Shown here piece after piece: positions 25,723 through 33,892 of a DNA stretch of 64,000 nucleotides (positions within the stretch are counted from its first letter, which is position 1; each line of letters starts with the position of its first letter). Source of the stretch: Rufibacter psychrotolerans (lineage in GTDB: Bacteria > Bacteroidota > Bacteroidia > Cytophagales > Hymenobacteraceae); contig NZ_JAFFJV010000005.1 of assembly GCF_016924645.1 (NCBI RefSeq), positions 124,001 through 188,000 on the forward strand, written 5' to 3'. The position numbers and the translations under genes are program-made. The notes under the pieces were generated by a model. It saw only the letters and a list, made by a program, of their open reading frames with translations. It was not told where the DNA came from and did no database searches.

Positions 25723-27258
25723 TTACTCCGTGGCAGGGATCAGCAGCGAGGTGCCGGTCATGTCAGCGGGAGCCTGTACGCCCAGGAGGGCCAGTACGGT
25801 GGGGGCAATGTCGCCCAGTTTCCCGTCCTGCAGTTCTCCTTTGTAGTCGTTATCGGCTAAGATCACGGGCACCAGGTTGGTGGTGTGGGCAGTGTTGGGC
25901 GTGCCGTCTGGGTTGCGCATCACATCGGCGTTGCCGTGGTCGGCGATGATGATGGACGCGTACCCGTGTGCCAGGGCGGCGTTCACCACAGCCTCGGCGC
26001 ACCGGTCAACCGTTTCCACCGCTTTCACGGCCGCCTCAAACACGCCGGTGTGGCCCACCATGTCTGGGTTGGCGAAGTTGAGGCAGATAAAGTCAGCGGT
26101 CTCCCCTTCTATCTCGGGCACAATGGCGTCTCTGATGTCAAAGGCGCTCATCTCGGGCTGCAGGTCATAGGTGGCCACTTTAGGCGAAGGGCACAGCAGG
26201 CGCTTCTCGCCCTCAAACGGCTGCTCGCGGCCGCCGGAGAAGAAGAACGTCACGTGCGGGTATTTCTCGGTCTCGGCAATCCTGATCTGGGTTTTGCCGG
26301 CGTTGGCCAAAACTTCGCCCAGGGTGTTGGCCAAGTTGTCTTTGTCAAAGATGGGCTGCACGCCTACAAAGGTGTCATCATAGTTGGTGAGCGTGTAGTA
26401 GCGCAGGTTCAGGGGCTGCATGTCCTGCTCAGGGAAGGCGCGCTGCGTCAGGGCCTGCGTGATCTCGCGGCCCCGGTCGGTCCGGAAGTTGAAGCAGATC
26501 ACCACGTCACCCTCCTGAATCTTGGCGGTGGGTTCGCCTTCCTCGTTCAGGCACACAATGGGCTGGATAAACTCATCGGTGGTGCCGTTGTCATAGGACT
26601 CCTGCACGGCTTCGCGCCAGTTCACCGAGCCCCGGCCGTTGGCGTGTACCAGCAGGTCATAGGCCAGTTTCACGCGTTCCCAGCGGTTGTCACGGTCCAT
26701 GGCGTAGTAGCGGCCAATGATAGAGGCTAGTTTTCCGCCGGTTTTATCTAAGGTAGCCTGTAAATCGGTCAGGTACGCCAGGCCGCCTTTGGGGTCGGTG
26801 TCGCGGCCATCAGTAAAGGCGTGCACAAATACGTCTGAAACGCCCTCTTCCTGCGCAATGGTGCACAGGGCCTTGAGGTGGTCAATGTGCGAGTGCACGC
26901 CGCCGTCAGACACCAGGCCAATGAAGTGTACGGGCTTGTTGTGCTGGCGGGCGTATTGCCAGGCGTCTTGCAGCACCGGGTTCTGGCCCAGGGTTTTCTC
27001 CCTAATGGCTACGTTCACGCGCACCAGGTCCTGGTACACCACGCGGCCCGCGCCCAGGTTCATGTGGCCTACCTCAGAGTTACCCATCTGCCCTTCGGGC
27101 AGGCCCACGGCCTCGCCGGAGGCCTGCAGGCGGGCGTGCGGAAAACGGTGGAACAGGGAATCCATGAAAGGAGTATTCGCGTGTGCTATCGCCGATACGG
27201 AAGGGTCTGTTCCCAGTCCCCACCCGTCTAGAATCATCAAAAGTACCTTTTTGCTCAT
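25723..27258 (-). CDS. gpmI: 2,3-bisphosphoglycerate-independent phosphoglycerate mutase
   Basis: GpmI interconverts 3- and 2-phosphoglycerate in glycolysis and gluconeogenesis using two Mn ions. The 511-residue length is standard. The alkaline-phosphatase-fold metal site starts in LLMILDGWGLG. The phosphoserine is in MGNSEVGHMNLGAGR. The substrate-pocket motifs HAFTDGRDTDP and NFRTDRGREI and the late metal ligands in IIIADHGNADVM and NTAHTTNLVP are intact. A -7-like TATCTTTA lies only five bases before the ATG, suggesting a leaderless message. Confidence 0.97.
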   Translation of the reverse strand: MSKKVLLMILDGWGLGTDPSVSAIAHANTPFMDSLFHRFPHARLQASGEAVGLPEGQMGNSEVGHMNLGAGRVVYQDLVRVNVAIREKTLGQNPVLQDAWQYARQHNKPVHFIGLVSDGGVHSHIDHLKALCTIAQEEGVSDVFVHAFTDGRDTDPKGGLAYLTDLQATLDKTGGKLASIIGRYYAMDRDNRWERVKLAYDLLVHANGRGSVNWREAVQESYDNGTTDEFIQPIVCLNEEGEPTAKIQEGDVVICFNFRTDRGREITQALTQRAFPEQDMQPLNLRYYTLTNYDDTFVGVQPIFDKDNLANTLGEVLANAGKTQIRIAETEKYPHVTFFFSGGREQPFEGEKRLLCPSPKVATYDLQPEMSAFDIRDAIVPEIEGETADFICLNFANPDMVGHTGVFEAAVKAVETVDRCAEAVVNAALAHGYASIIIADHGNADVMRNPDGTPNTAHTTNLVPVILADNDYKGELQDGKLGDIAPTVLALLGVQAPADMTGTSLLIPATE

Positions 27259-27263
27259 GCGCG

Positions 27264-27271
27264 TAAAGATA
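27264..27271 (-). promoter_or_regulatory. gpmI promoter -7-like element (TATCTTTA)
   Basis: A seven-of-eight match to TAnnTTTG on the minus strand. The last base is five nucleotides from the gpmI ATG, so the expected transcription start is at or next to the start codon. Confidence 0.5.
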
Positions 27272-27302
27272 CAAGCCTAGCTTGAAAAAAGAGCCATGGC
27301 GG

Positions 27303-27331
27303 TTTGTTTCTGCAGATTTCCTGTATCTTTA
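27303..27331 (+). promoter_or_regulatory. Promoter with -33 TTTG and -7 TATCTTTA
   Basis: TTTG (27303-27306), a 17-base spacer and TATCTTTA (27324-27331) match the Bacteroidota -33/-7 pattern. The element lies upstream of the DUF4783 gene. Confidence 0.6.
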
Positions 27332-27399
27332 GGCCGGTGAACTTATCTGCCTTTGGCATAGTTTTGGCACTGAAGAAGTAAAACTTGGGAAACAAAGAC

Positions 27400-27801
27400 A
27401 TGAAAAATTTCAGAAGATTGATGGCGATGACCTTGGTGCTGTTGGGAATACTGGTGGGTGCCGGACAGGTTGCTGCTCAGTCTGACGTTATGGGCGGCAT
27501 TCAGTCGGCTATCAGGGCGGGTTCCTCGCGCGACCTGGCCCGCTACTTCAATTCTAAGGTAGACGTGAACATAGACGGCGACAACGGCAGCTACAGCCAG
27601 AGCCAGGCCGAGATGGTGGTGCGTAACTTCTTCAGTAAAAACGCCCCGCTGGGGTTCAGCTTTGACCACCAGGGCGGCTCAGAAGACGGCCAGCGCTACG
27701 CCATTGGCAAATACGCCCACAAGGGCGGCCGCTACAACGTGGTGGTGAAGGTGAAGAAGTACGGCGATTCCTATAAGATTGACACTATTGAGTTTAAATA
27801 A
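27400..27801 (+). CDS. DUF4783 exported protein
   Basis: This 133-residue protein is read from the ATG at 27400; an in-frame TTG at 27385 is less likely. A signal peptide ends VGAGQVAAQ. The mature part is an NTF2/cystatin-like fold: IQSAIRAGSSRDLARYFNSK, QAEMVVRNFFSKN and YKIDTIEF, the pattern of DUF4783 in Bacteroidota. The function is unknown and it is presumably periplasmic. It is followed by a strong terminator that overlaps the promoter region of nadC. Confidence 0.82.
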   Translation: MKNFRRLMAMTLVLLGILVGAGQVAAQSDVMGGIQSAIRAGSSRDLARYFNSKVDVNIDGDNGSYSQSQAEMVVRNFFSKNAPLGFSFDHQGGSEDGQRYAIGKYAHKGGRYNVVVKVKKYGDSYKIDTIEFK

Positions 27802-27835
27802 CCAGATATATTCCCCTTAACTGGACAATCCAAAG

Positions 27836-27867
27836 AAAAGGCACCAAATGTTTGGTGCCTTTTTTTA
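27836..27867 (+). terminator. Intrinsic terminator before nadC
   Basis: AAAAGGCACCAAA pairs with TTTGGTGCCTTTT over a 2-base loop, followed by a long T-run. The T-run merges into the nadC -7 element. Confidence 0.9.
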
Positions 27868-27873
27868 TTTTTG
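27866..27873 (+). promoter_or_regulatory. nadC promoter -7 element (TATTTTTG)
   Basis: An exact TAnnTTTG match embedded in the end of the preceding terminator. The nadC GTG start is four bases downstream. Confidence 0.5.
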
Positions 27874-27877
27874 CACT

Positions 27878-28741
27878 GTGAAAGCATCCTACCTTACCCA
27901 AGAAGGCATGAGGGCCTTTATCCGGCAGGCCCTGCAGGAAGACGTTGCCGACGGCGACCACTCGTCTCTGGCGGCCATTCCGGAGACTGCCCAGAACCAG
28001 GCCAAGCTCCTGGTGAAAGACCGGGGCGTGCTGGCCGGGGTAGAACTGGCGTGGAAAATCTTCCATGAAGTAGACCCCACGCTGCGGCTGGAGGTGTTTT
28101 TACAGGACGGCGCCCAGATCAGTCCCGGGGACGTGGTGTTCACCGTGCACGGCAAGGCCCGGTCTATCTTAACCGCCGAGCGGCTGGTACTCAACTGCAT
28201 GCAGCGCATGAGCGGCATTGCCACCTACACCCAGAGCCTGGTGAAGCTGATTGAAGGCACCGGCGCCCGGTTGCTGGACACCCGCAAGACCACGCCTAAC
28301 TTCCGGATGATGGAGAAATGGGCCGTGCTGATTGGCGGCGGCACCAACCACCGGTTTGGCCTGTATGACATGATCATGCTCAAAGACAACCACGTGGACT
28401 ACGCCGGCGGCATCAGGCAGGCCATTGAAGCCACGCACCGCTACCTGGAGAAGCTGGGCAAGCCGCTCAGGATTGAGGTGGAAACCCGCAACCTGGCCGA
28501 GGTGCGTGAGGCGCTGGAGACTGGCGGCATTGACCGCATCATGCTGGACAACTTTGCGGTGGATACGCTGCGCGAAGCGGTGGCGCTGATTGGCGGGCGG
28601 TACGAGACCGAGGCCTCAGGCGGTATTACGGAGCAGACCATCAGGGCGGTGGCCGAGACCGGGGTGAACTTTATCTCCGTGGGGGCCTTGACGCACTCTA
28701 ACCGCAGCCTGGACCTGAGCCTGAAGGCGTTCAAAGATTAA
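27878..28741 (+). CDS. nadC: Nicotinate-nucleotide pyrophosphorylase (carboxylating)
   Basis: NadC converts quinolinate and PRPP to nicotinate mononucleotide in NAD synthesis. Motifs present: QEDVADGDHSS near the N-terminus, AERLVLNCMQRMSGIAT, LLDTRKTTPNFRMMEKWAV, GGGTNHRFGLYDMIMLKDNH, IEVETRNLAE, IMLDNF and EASGGI. The GTG at 27878 gives an N-terminus of family-like length. The ATG at 27848 is inside the upstream terminator, and the ATG at 27908 would be short. No other de novo NAD gene is adjacent. The 287-residue length is normal. Confidence 0.95.
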   Translation: MKASYLTQEGMRAFIRQALQEDVADGDHSSLAAIPETAQNQAKLLVKDRGVLAGVELAWKIFHEVDPTLRLEVFLQDGAQISPGDVVFTVHGKARSILTAERLVLNCMQRMSGIATYTQSLVKLIEGTGARLLDTRKTTPNFRMMEKWAVLIGGGTNHRFGLYDMIMLKDNHVDYAGGIRQAIEATHRYLEKLGKPLRIEVETRNLAEVREALETGGIDRIMLDNFAVDTLREAVALIGGRYETEASGGITEQTIRAVAETGVNFISVGALTHSNRSLDLSLKAFKD

Positions 28742-28818
28742 GCAGCTGAACGGTCCACTAGCTTTAAAATATCGTAAACAAGTAAAAGAGAGAAAGAAAG
28801 AGGAGAAGCAGGCCGGCG

Positions 28819-28856
28819 CGTTTTGGGCGCATTATCTAGAAAACAGCCCCAAAACC
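28819..28856. repeat. Shared-core intergenic hairpin
   Basis: GTTTTGGGCG pairs imperfectly with AGCCCCAAAAC around TATCTAGAAA. It lies between nadC and the YcxB-like gene on the same strand. Confidence 0.5.
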
Positions 28857-28882
28857 TACCACGCCTGACACTAATTAACACT

Positions 28883-29482
28883 ATGCAACAACCAAGTCAA
28901 AGAGGGGGGCAACGGGTTCAGCAACAGCAGCCTTTTAATCCGCTGGCAATCCGTACGAAGAAGAATCAGCTGGACAAGAATGATTACGCCAAAATGGCGC
29001 TAGCACAGGTCTGGAAGAAAGAGTGGTGGCGGGCGCTTATTCCGCTGGTGCTGTTCTCCCTGCCGGCAGCTTATGAGTTCTCCTGGTGGTGGGTGGCCGG
29101 TGCCGTAATTGTAACCGTGCTCTACATCCTGGTGCGCTCTGCGCAGGTGATGGGCGTGACCCAGATGGAGCAGAGCAACGTGCTGTTTGAGCGCGTGATG
29201 TTTGAGATAGACCAGCGCCAGATCCTGATGAAGCGCAACGACCGCGAGGGCATGGCCCTGCAGTGGGACATGATTGACCGCGTGAGCCAGACCAAAGACG
29301 CCTACCAACTGTACCTCAAAGGCCCGGCGGCCGACCAGTTGCCCAAAGGCTGGAAAGGCTGGCTGGCCAAAACCTTCAACGTGCCGGTGTTCCTGCACCT
29401 GCCGTACAAAATCTTCAACAGCCCCAATGATTTGAAATTGATGGAGTCCCTGTTGCGCCGTAAAAACCTTATTCCTGCATAA
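28883..29482 (+). CDS. YcxB-like membrane protein
   Basis: This 199-residue protein is read from the ATG at 28883. A Gln-rich N-terminus is followed by two membrane helices (ALIPLVLFSLPAAYEF and VAGAVIVTVLYILV). A cytoplasmic PH-like domain comes next (NVLFERVMFEIDQRQILMKR, LQWDMIDRVSQTKDAYQLYL). The layout of two helices plus a PH-like domain matches YcxB/bPH families of unknown function. The longer frame from 28823 runs through the upstream hairpin and is rejected. Confidence 0.68.
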   Translation: MQQPSQRGGQRVQQQQPFNPLAIRTKKNQLDKNDYAKMALAQVWKKEWWRALIPLVLFSLPAAYEFSWWWVAGAVIVTVLYILVRSAQVMGVTQMEQSNVLFERVMFEIDQRQILMKRNDREGMALQWDMIDRVSQTKDAYQLYLKGPAADQLPKGWKGWLAKTFNVPVFLHLPYKIFNSPNDLKLMESLLRRKNLIPA

Positions 29483-29525
29483 GCGTCTAAACCAAGAATC
29501 TGTTTTAGACTTAACTTCCTTAAAA

Positions 29526-29822
29526 ATGATAAAAAATATCCTTTCTGTTTTTGCTGTAGCCGGTGCGCTTGTCCTGGCTTCCTGCAGCAGCCAACCGTCT
29601 GACCTGCGTCCTGAAGTAAAAGTTACCACCGACTACGTGCCCCCAGGAATGCGGAACAACACGGCCAACATTGACAATGGGAACAATGAAGAGGCCGTGA
29701 CTCGTCCGGATGTACACATCAACCACGACGAGCACGAGAACCCTACCAATACCAAAAAGCAGGAAGAAGTTGCTCCTGCCCAGAAAAGCGTCCAAAAAGA
29801 AGCGGTAGAAAACCACGAATAG
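29526..29822 (+). CDS. Small hypothetical lipoprotein
   Basis: This 98-residue protein has a clear lipobox (VLASC, cysteine near residue 20). The mature part is hydrophilic and low-complexity, rich in Asn, Glu and His (NHDEHENPTNTKK), and is probably disordered. No domain is recognised. It lies 43 bases after the YcxB-like gene and ends at a strong hairpin. Confidence 0.65.
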   Translation: MIKNILSVFAVAGALVLASCSSQPSDLRPEVKVTTDYVPPGMRNNTANIDNGNNEEAVTRPDVHINHDEHENPTNTKKQEEVAPAQKSVQKEAVENHE

Positions 29823-29834
29823 CCAACCCTGCCC

Positions 29835-29884
29835 GAAGCCCGTTTTTGGCCGGTTTTTCTGTAAACCGGCCAAAAACGGGCTTC
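29835..29884. terminator. Long palindromic terminator, shared-core family
   Basis: A perfect palindrome except for its centre: GAAGCCCGTTTTTGGCCGGT with the matching right arm ending in CCAAAAACGGGCTTC. It begins 12 bases past the small lipoprotein stop. Confidence 0.85.
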
Positions 29885-29903
29885 GGCGTACCTTTTATTT
29901 TCT

Positions 29904-30188
29904 ATGAGAAAGATTTTCATTGCCTGGGCCCTGGCCCTGGCCACCGCCGCCACGGTAACTTCCTGCAACAGTTCTGGCACGCAGGAGCAGCCCGCCACTG
30001 CAGAGCACCAGGGAGCAGCCCAGGATACCACAGCCGCCGGCACCCCAGCTCAGCAAATGGCCTACATCTGCCCCATGGAGTGCGAGGGCAGCGCCAGCAT
30101 GCAGCCCGGCAAATGCCCGGTGTGCGGCATGGACCTGGAGAAAAACCCGGCGTATCAGGCCCCTGCTGACTCAACGGTTACCCTGTAA
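29904..30188 (+). CDS. Small lipoprotein with heavy-metal-binding domain
   Basis: This 94-residue protein has a signal peptide ending TVTSC (lipobox cysteine near 21), an Ala/Thr/Gln-rich linker, and a compact metal-binding motif, YICPMECEG ... PGKCPVCGMDLEKN. The CPM-x-PGKCPxCGMDL pattern is the heavy-metal-binding domain found alone or at the ends of copper/silver efflux components. It probably binds Cu or another soft metal at the cell surface. A ZIP-family metal transporter lies 800 bases downstream, with a methyltransferase between. Confidence 0.82.
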   Translation: MRKIFIAWALALATAATVTSCNSSGTQEQPATAEHQGAAQDTTAAGTPAQQMAYICPMECEGSASMQPGKCPVCGMDLEKNPAYQAPADSTVTL

Positions 30189-30250
30189 GGCTTCGCCCGA
30201 GGAGGTGCCGCTGAAACGGCCGCCTTCTTCCTCTTTCCCCGCACCCCCGC

Positions 30251-30985
30251 ATGACACAACCGGCCGATTGGTTCCACACTTGGTTTGACTCGCCGTACTA
30301 CCATGTACTGTACAGGAACCGTGATGCCCAAGAGGCCCAGCGCTTTTTAGACCGGCTGCTGGAGCACCTCAGGCCCAAGCCCACCTGCACGTTCATGGAC
30401 CTGGCCTGCGGCAAAGGGCGGCACGCCGTGTACCTCAACCAGCAAGGCTATGAGGTCACCGGCCTGGACCTGTCTGAGCACAACATTGCCTACGCCCGGC
30501 AGTTTGAGAACGAGAAGCTGCGCTTCTACGTGCATGACATGCGCGAGGTGTTCCGGCCAGAGGCGTTTGACTTTGTGTTCAACCTGTTCACCAGCTTTGG
30601 GTACTTCAAGGCCGATGCCGAGAACGTGGTAGCCTTGCGGGCCACTACCGCCGCCCTCAAAACCGGCGGCAAGCTGGTCATTGACTTCATGAACACGCCC
30701 CGGGTCATTGGGCGGCTGGTGGCGCAGGAAACCAAGCAGGTAGAGGGCATCACCTTCCACATCACTAGAAAAGTAGAGGCCGGCTTTATCCTGAAGACCA
30801 TCCGGTTTGAGGACCAGGGCCAGCCGTATGAATTTGTGGAAAGAGTGCGGGCGCTCCACTATGAGGAGTTTCTGGAGTACTTCCAGATGGCCCGGCTGCG
30901 GTTGGCAGACGTGTTCGGCGATTACCAGCTAAACCCGTTTGATCCGCAGAAGAGCGAGCGCATGATTTTCATCCTGAAGAAATAA
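30251..30985 (+). CDS. Class I SAM-dependent methyltransferase
   Basis: This 244-residue protein starts DWFHTWFDSPYYHVLYRNRD, a segment common in this Bacteroidota methyltransferase family. The SAM loop is MDLACGKGRHAVYL, followed by VTGLDLSEHNI, FYVHDMRE and a Gly-rich LKTGGKLVIDFMN strand. The substrate is unknown. The gene is followed after three bases by the ZIP transporter gene, so they are probably cotranscribed. Confidence 0.87.
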   Translation: MTQPADWFHTWFDSPYYHVLYRNRDAQEAQRFLDRLLEHLRPKPTCTFMDLACGKGRHAVYLNQQGYEVTGLDLSEHNIAYARQFENEKLRFYVHDMREVFRPEAFDFVFNLFTSFGYFKADAENVVALRATTAALKTGGKLVIDFMNTPRVIGRLVAQETKQVEGITFHITRKVEAGFILKTIRFEDQGQPYEFVERVRALHYEEFLEYFQMARLRLADVFGDYQLNPFDPQKSERMIFILKK

Positions 30986-30988
30986 CCC

Positions 30989-31777
30989 ATGATAGTAGCG
31001 GTCTCCGTTCTATTTAGTACCGTGGTGCTGGCCGGTTGGCTGGTGCGTTTCCTGCCCCAGAACAACCAGCGCTGGCTAAAGTTGCTGCTGGCGTTTAGCG
31101 GGGCGTACCTGTTTGCGCTCACCATCCTGCACATTTTGCCAGATGTGCTGCTGAGTACCCAGGACCCGCACCGCGTGGGGTTCTACATTCTGGCGGGCTT
31201 TTTCCTGCAGCTGGTGCTGGAGGTCTTCTCGCACGGGGTAGAGCACGGGCACATCCACGCGCACCCGGCCGGGCAGCATGACCACCATCACGCGGGTGGC
31301 ACGGTGCCAGTTCTGCTGTTGACCTCGCTGGTGATCCACTCGTTTCTGGAGGGCAGCGTAATGGTGCAGAGCCGCATGGCCGCCCAGCAGGTACATGAAC
31401 ACCTGCACAGCCACCACCATGTAGGCGACAACTTCTACCACATTCTGGCGGGCATTGCGCTGCACCACATTCCGGCGGCCATTGCGCTGATGTCGGTGCT
31501 GGTGACGCGGCTGCACAGTTTCCGGAAAGCCTTCGGGTACCTGCTCCTGTTTGCCGTGGCTTCGCCGCTGGGCTTGCTGTTCAGCAACTACGTGGCCCTG
31601 GAAAAGCTGCTTTCCGGCGAGGCCTATACCGTGCTGTCGGGTTTGGTAGTGGGCAATTTCCTGCACATTTCCACCACCATCTTGTTTGAAACCAGCCCAG
31701 AGCACCGCTTCAACCAGGGCAAACTGCTGGCCACGCTGGCCGGCGCCCTGATTGCCATTGCCGCGGGCATGCTGTAA
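30989..31777 (+). CDS. ZIP-family metal transporter
   Basis: This 262-residue protein has about eight membrane helices. The metal-path motifs are in HSFLEGSVMVQ and ALHHIPAAIALMSVLV, the paired helix IV/V histidines of ZIP proteins. Two histidine-rich loops are present: HGHIHAHPAGQHDHHHAG and HEHLHSHHHVG. ZIP proteins move Zn, Fe or other divalent ions into the cytosol. It starts three bases after the methyltransferase gene. Confidence 0.88.
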   Translation: MIVAVSVLFSTVVLAGWLVRFLPQNNQRWLKLLLAFSGAYLFALTILHILPDVLLSTQDPHRVGFYILAGFFLQLVLEVFSHGVEHGHIHAHPAGQHDHHHAGGTVPVLLLTSLVIHSFLEGSVMVQSRMAAQQVHEHLHSHHHVGDNFYHILAGIALHHIPAAIALMSVLVTRLHSFRKAFGYLLLFAVASPLGLLFSNYVALEKLLSGEAYTVLSGLVVGNFLHISTTILFETSPEHRFNQGKLLATLAGALIAIAAGML

Positions 31778-31803
31778 ATCTTCGCCATAACTAGCCTGCA
31801 TAG

Positions 31804-31862
31804 AGCCGCCTGTTTGTTTTTAGCGTACTTTCAAGAAAAAGAGGCAAAAACAAGCAGGCGGC
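31804..31862. terminator. Long hairpin of the shared-core family
   Basis: AGCCGCCTGTTTGTTTTTAG pairs with the later AAAACAAGCAGGCGGCT, with interruptions in the middle, then TTTTTG. It begins 27 bases past the ZIP gene stop. Confidence 0.75.
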
Positions 31863-31996
31863 TTTTTGCGTCTGAGGAGATAGAAGTGCCTTTGCTACCC
31901 GCTCCCTACCAGCTTATAAAACTAGGAGGGGCGCGGGAGCATGGGCCACCGGCAATACATTGCGTAGAAGTACGCTTCCACCCAAGAAAACTCCTT

Positions 31997-32674
31997 ATGA
32001 AGAAAGTGATGGTTTGGCTCTCTGTGCTGGCATTGGTAGGAGCCGTTGGTTTCTGGCTCTACAAGCGCTATGCCCAGGGGCCTGAGTTCTCTTTGTACCA
32101 GATAAAGCAAGCCGTAGACAACCGCGACCTGGTGGCGCTGGAGAAGTACGTAGACGTGGACCGTACCACCGCCAGTTTCCTGGACCAGGCCGTGCAGGCC
32201 GGCATGGCCGAGCTGCCCCAGAAAGAACAGGCTATGGCCGCCATGGCGCTGGGCATGGCCATGGCCTCCAAGAAGGGCGAAGTGCTGCAGGCCCTGCGCG
32301 GCGGCATTGAGCAGTACGTGCAGCACGGCAAAGCCGGCACCGGCCCGCCGGCCCAGATCAGTGAGGAAGACTGGGAGCAACTGCAGCGAGTATTGCCCGT
32401 GCAGAAGCTGCTGCAGGAAAACCCGCTGCGCAACAGCCGCCTGGAAGGCATCTCCTACGTGAACCGCGAGGATTCTTTGGCGGTGGTGGGCTTAGACCTG
32501 CGGGTGCCCTCCCACCCCAACCCGGTGATTGTGGAAGTGAAGATGCTGGACCAGGGCACCTACTGGCAGGTAGTGGGCTTGCCGAACGCCGGCGCGGTCA
32601 TGAAGCAGCTGGGCCTGCTGGAAACCTTCAAACAACTCAAAGACTTACCCGAGCTGCAAAAGCTCCGTTTCTAA
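31997..32674 (+). CDS. DUF2939-like membrane-anchored protein
   Basis: This 225-residue protein is read from the ATG at 31997. The frame extends to 31814 but would run through the hairpin, so it is rejected. An N-terminal anchor (VMVWLSVLALVGAVGFWLY) is followed by YQIKQAVDNRDLVALEKYVD and an Ala/Met-rich helix. The second half is a mixed alpha/beta region (VVGLDLRVPSHPNPVIVEV). The start of the mature part matches the DUF2939 pattern of a short helix followed by a conserved YVD. The function is unknown. Confidence 0.7.
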   Translation: MKKVMVWLSVLALVGAVGFWLYKRYAQGPEFSLYQIKQAVDNRDLVALEKYVDVDRTTASFLDQAVQAGMAELPQKEQAMAAMALGMAMASKKGEVLQALRGGIEQYVQHGKAGTGPPAQISEEDWEQLQRVLPVQKLLQENPLRNSRLEGISYVNREDSLAVVGLDLRVPSHPNPVIVEVKMLDQGTYWQVVGLPNAGAVMKQLGLLETFKQLKDLPELQKLRF

Positions 32675-32691
32675 CCCTGCACCTGCCCCAA

Positions 32692-32733
32692 GCCGTTTTA
32701 GCGCCGTTTTCGGCCAAAAGGACTTAAAACGGC
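32692..32733. repeat. Shared-core intergenic hairpin
   Basis: GCCGTTTTAGCGCCGTTTTC pairs imperfectly with GGACTTAAAACGGC. It lies between the DUF2939-like gene and purU. Confidence 0.5.
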
Positions 32734-32752
32734 CGCAAGATCACAAGCACCC

Positions 32753-33583
32753 ATGGTACACATCCTCCTGATTGACTGCCCAGACCGAAAGGGCCTTATC
32801 TTCACCATTACGCAGATTGTGTTCCGGAACAACCTCAACATCACCAGCAATGATGAGTTTGTAGACCGGCAGCAGAACCAGTTCTTCATGCGGGCCGAGT
32901 TGGCCGGCGAAGTGCTCCCCCAGAAGCTGGTGCGGGAACTCCAGGCCGAGCTGCCCCCCGAGGCCAACATCCGGCTAGTGCCGGAGCGCAAGAAAGACAT
33001 CGTCCTGCTGGTGACCAAGGAGCACCACTGCCTGGGCGACCTGCTGCTGCGCCACGAGTACGGCGACCTGAACGCCAACATCCTGGCGGTGCTGGGCAAC
33101 TATGCAGAGCTGGAGTCACTGGTGTCCCGGTTCGGGATTCCGTTTCACCACGTCTCCCATGACCATAAGACGCGCGAGAACCATGATCTGGAGATGAGCC
33201 AGGTCATCAGTCTCTACCAACCCGAGTACGTGGTGCTGGCCAAGTACATGCGGGTGTTGAGCCCCGGGTTTGTGGCCCAGTTCCCCAACCGCATCATCAA
33301 CATCCACCATTCGTTCCTGCCCGCGTTTATTGGCGCTAACCCCTACCGGCAGGCCTATGAGCGGGGCGTGAAGATCATTGGCGCCACGGCCCACTTTGTG
33401 AACAGTGACCTGGACGAGGGGCCCATCATTGCCCAGAACGTGATTCAGGTAAACCACACCCAGGGCCCCCGGGAAATGGCGCAGTCGGGCCGTGATGTGG
33501 AGAAGATTGTGCTGGCGCAGGCGCTTAAATTGGTCTTCGCTGAGCGGGTGTTCGTGAGCAACAATAAGACCATCATCTTTTAA
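32753..33583 (+). CDS. purU: Formyltetrahydrofolate deformylase
   Basis: PurU hydrolyses 10-formyl-THF to THF and formate, balancing one-carbon pools. The 276-residue protein has an N-terminal ACT domain (ILLIDCPDRKGLIFTITQIV, about 1-85). The formyltransferase domain carries NIHHSFLPAFIGANPYRQA, the ATAHFVNSDLDEGPII strand with the catalytic Asp, and an active-site Asn/His arrangement as in GART. Length and order are as in the family. The ACT domain distinguishes it from purN. Confidence 0.95.
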   Translation: MVHILLIDCPDRKGLIFTITQIVFRNNLNITSNDEFVDRQQNQFFMRAELAGEVLPQKLVRELQAELPPEANIRLVPERKKDIVLLVTKEHHCLGDLLLRHEYGDLNANILAVLGNYAELESLVSRFGIPFHHVSHDHKTRENHDLEMSQVISLYQPEYVVLAKYMRVLSPGFVAQFPNRIINIHHSFLPAFIGANPYRQAYERGVKIIGATAHFVNSDLDEGPIIAQNVIQVNHTQGPREMAQSGRDVEKIVLAQALKLVFAERVFVSNNKTIIF

Positions 33584-33660
33584 GGGGTGAGGCTGGTGGT
33601 GGGGTTAAGTTGGCTTCCTTGCCAAGGCGGTAGCCCCATCCATAGCCTCCTTCCCTCTTC

Positions 33661-33754
33661 TTTGTCCTCTTGGAAAGATCTTGTGAGCAAACAGTAAAGG
33701 CAGCTACGCAAAGCCTTTCTAGTTCGTCCACAAGGTCCTTTCAGGATGACAAAA
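33661..33754 (+). repeat. ~90-bp inverted-repeat element, copy A
   Basis: The left arm TTTGTCCTCTTGGAAAGATC and the right arm ending CCTTTCAGGATGACAAAAG are inverted repeats of about 30 bp. The asymmetric loop (AGTAAAGGCAGC to GCCTTTCTAG) gives its orientation. No ORF is inside. The rest of the 33584-33892 gap holds only a weak hairpin near 33820-33845. Confidence 0.8.
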
Positions 33755-33892
33755 GAGGGAGAAGCCAAGATTTGTGTAAATCCTATGGTATCTCCCTGTC
33801 TATTTAGGTGCCGTTTCCCAAAAAACAGCCCCCAAGCGCCGCCTTTCTACTCATCGCAGGAAAACAATCAGCAATAGACAATCAACAATCCT

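Noticed and set aside
30251-31777. Methyltransferase plus ZIP as a natural-product cluster
   Set aside because: There are no biosynthetic core enzymes nearby, and the spacing alone is not evidence for a pathway.
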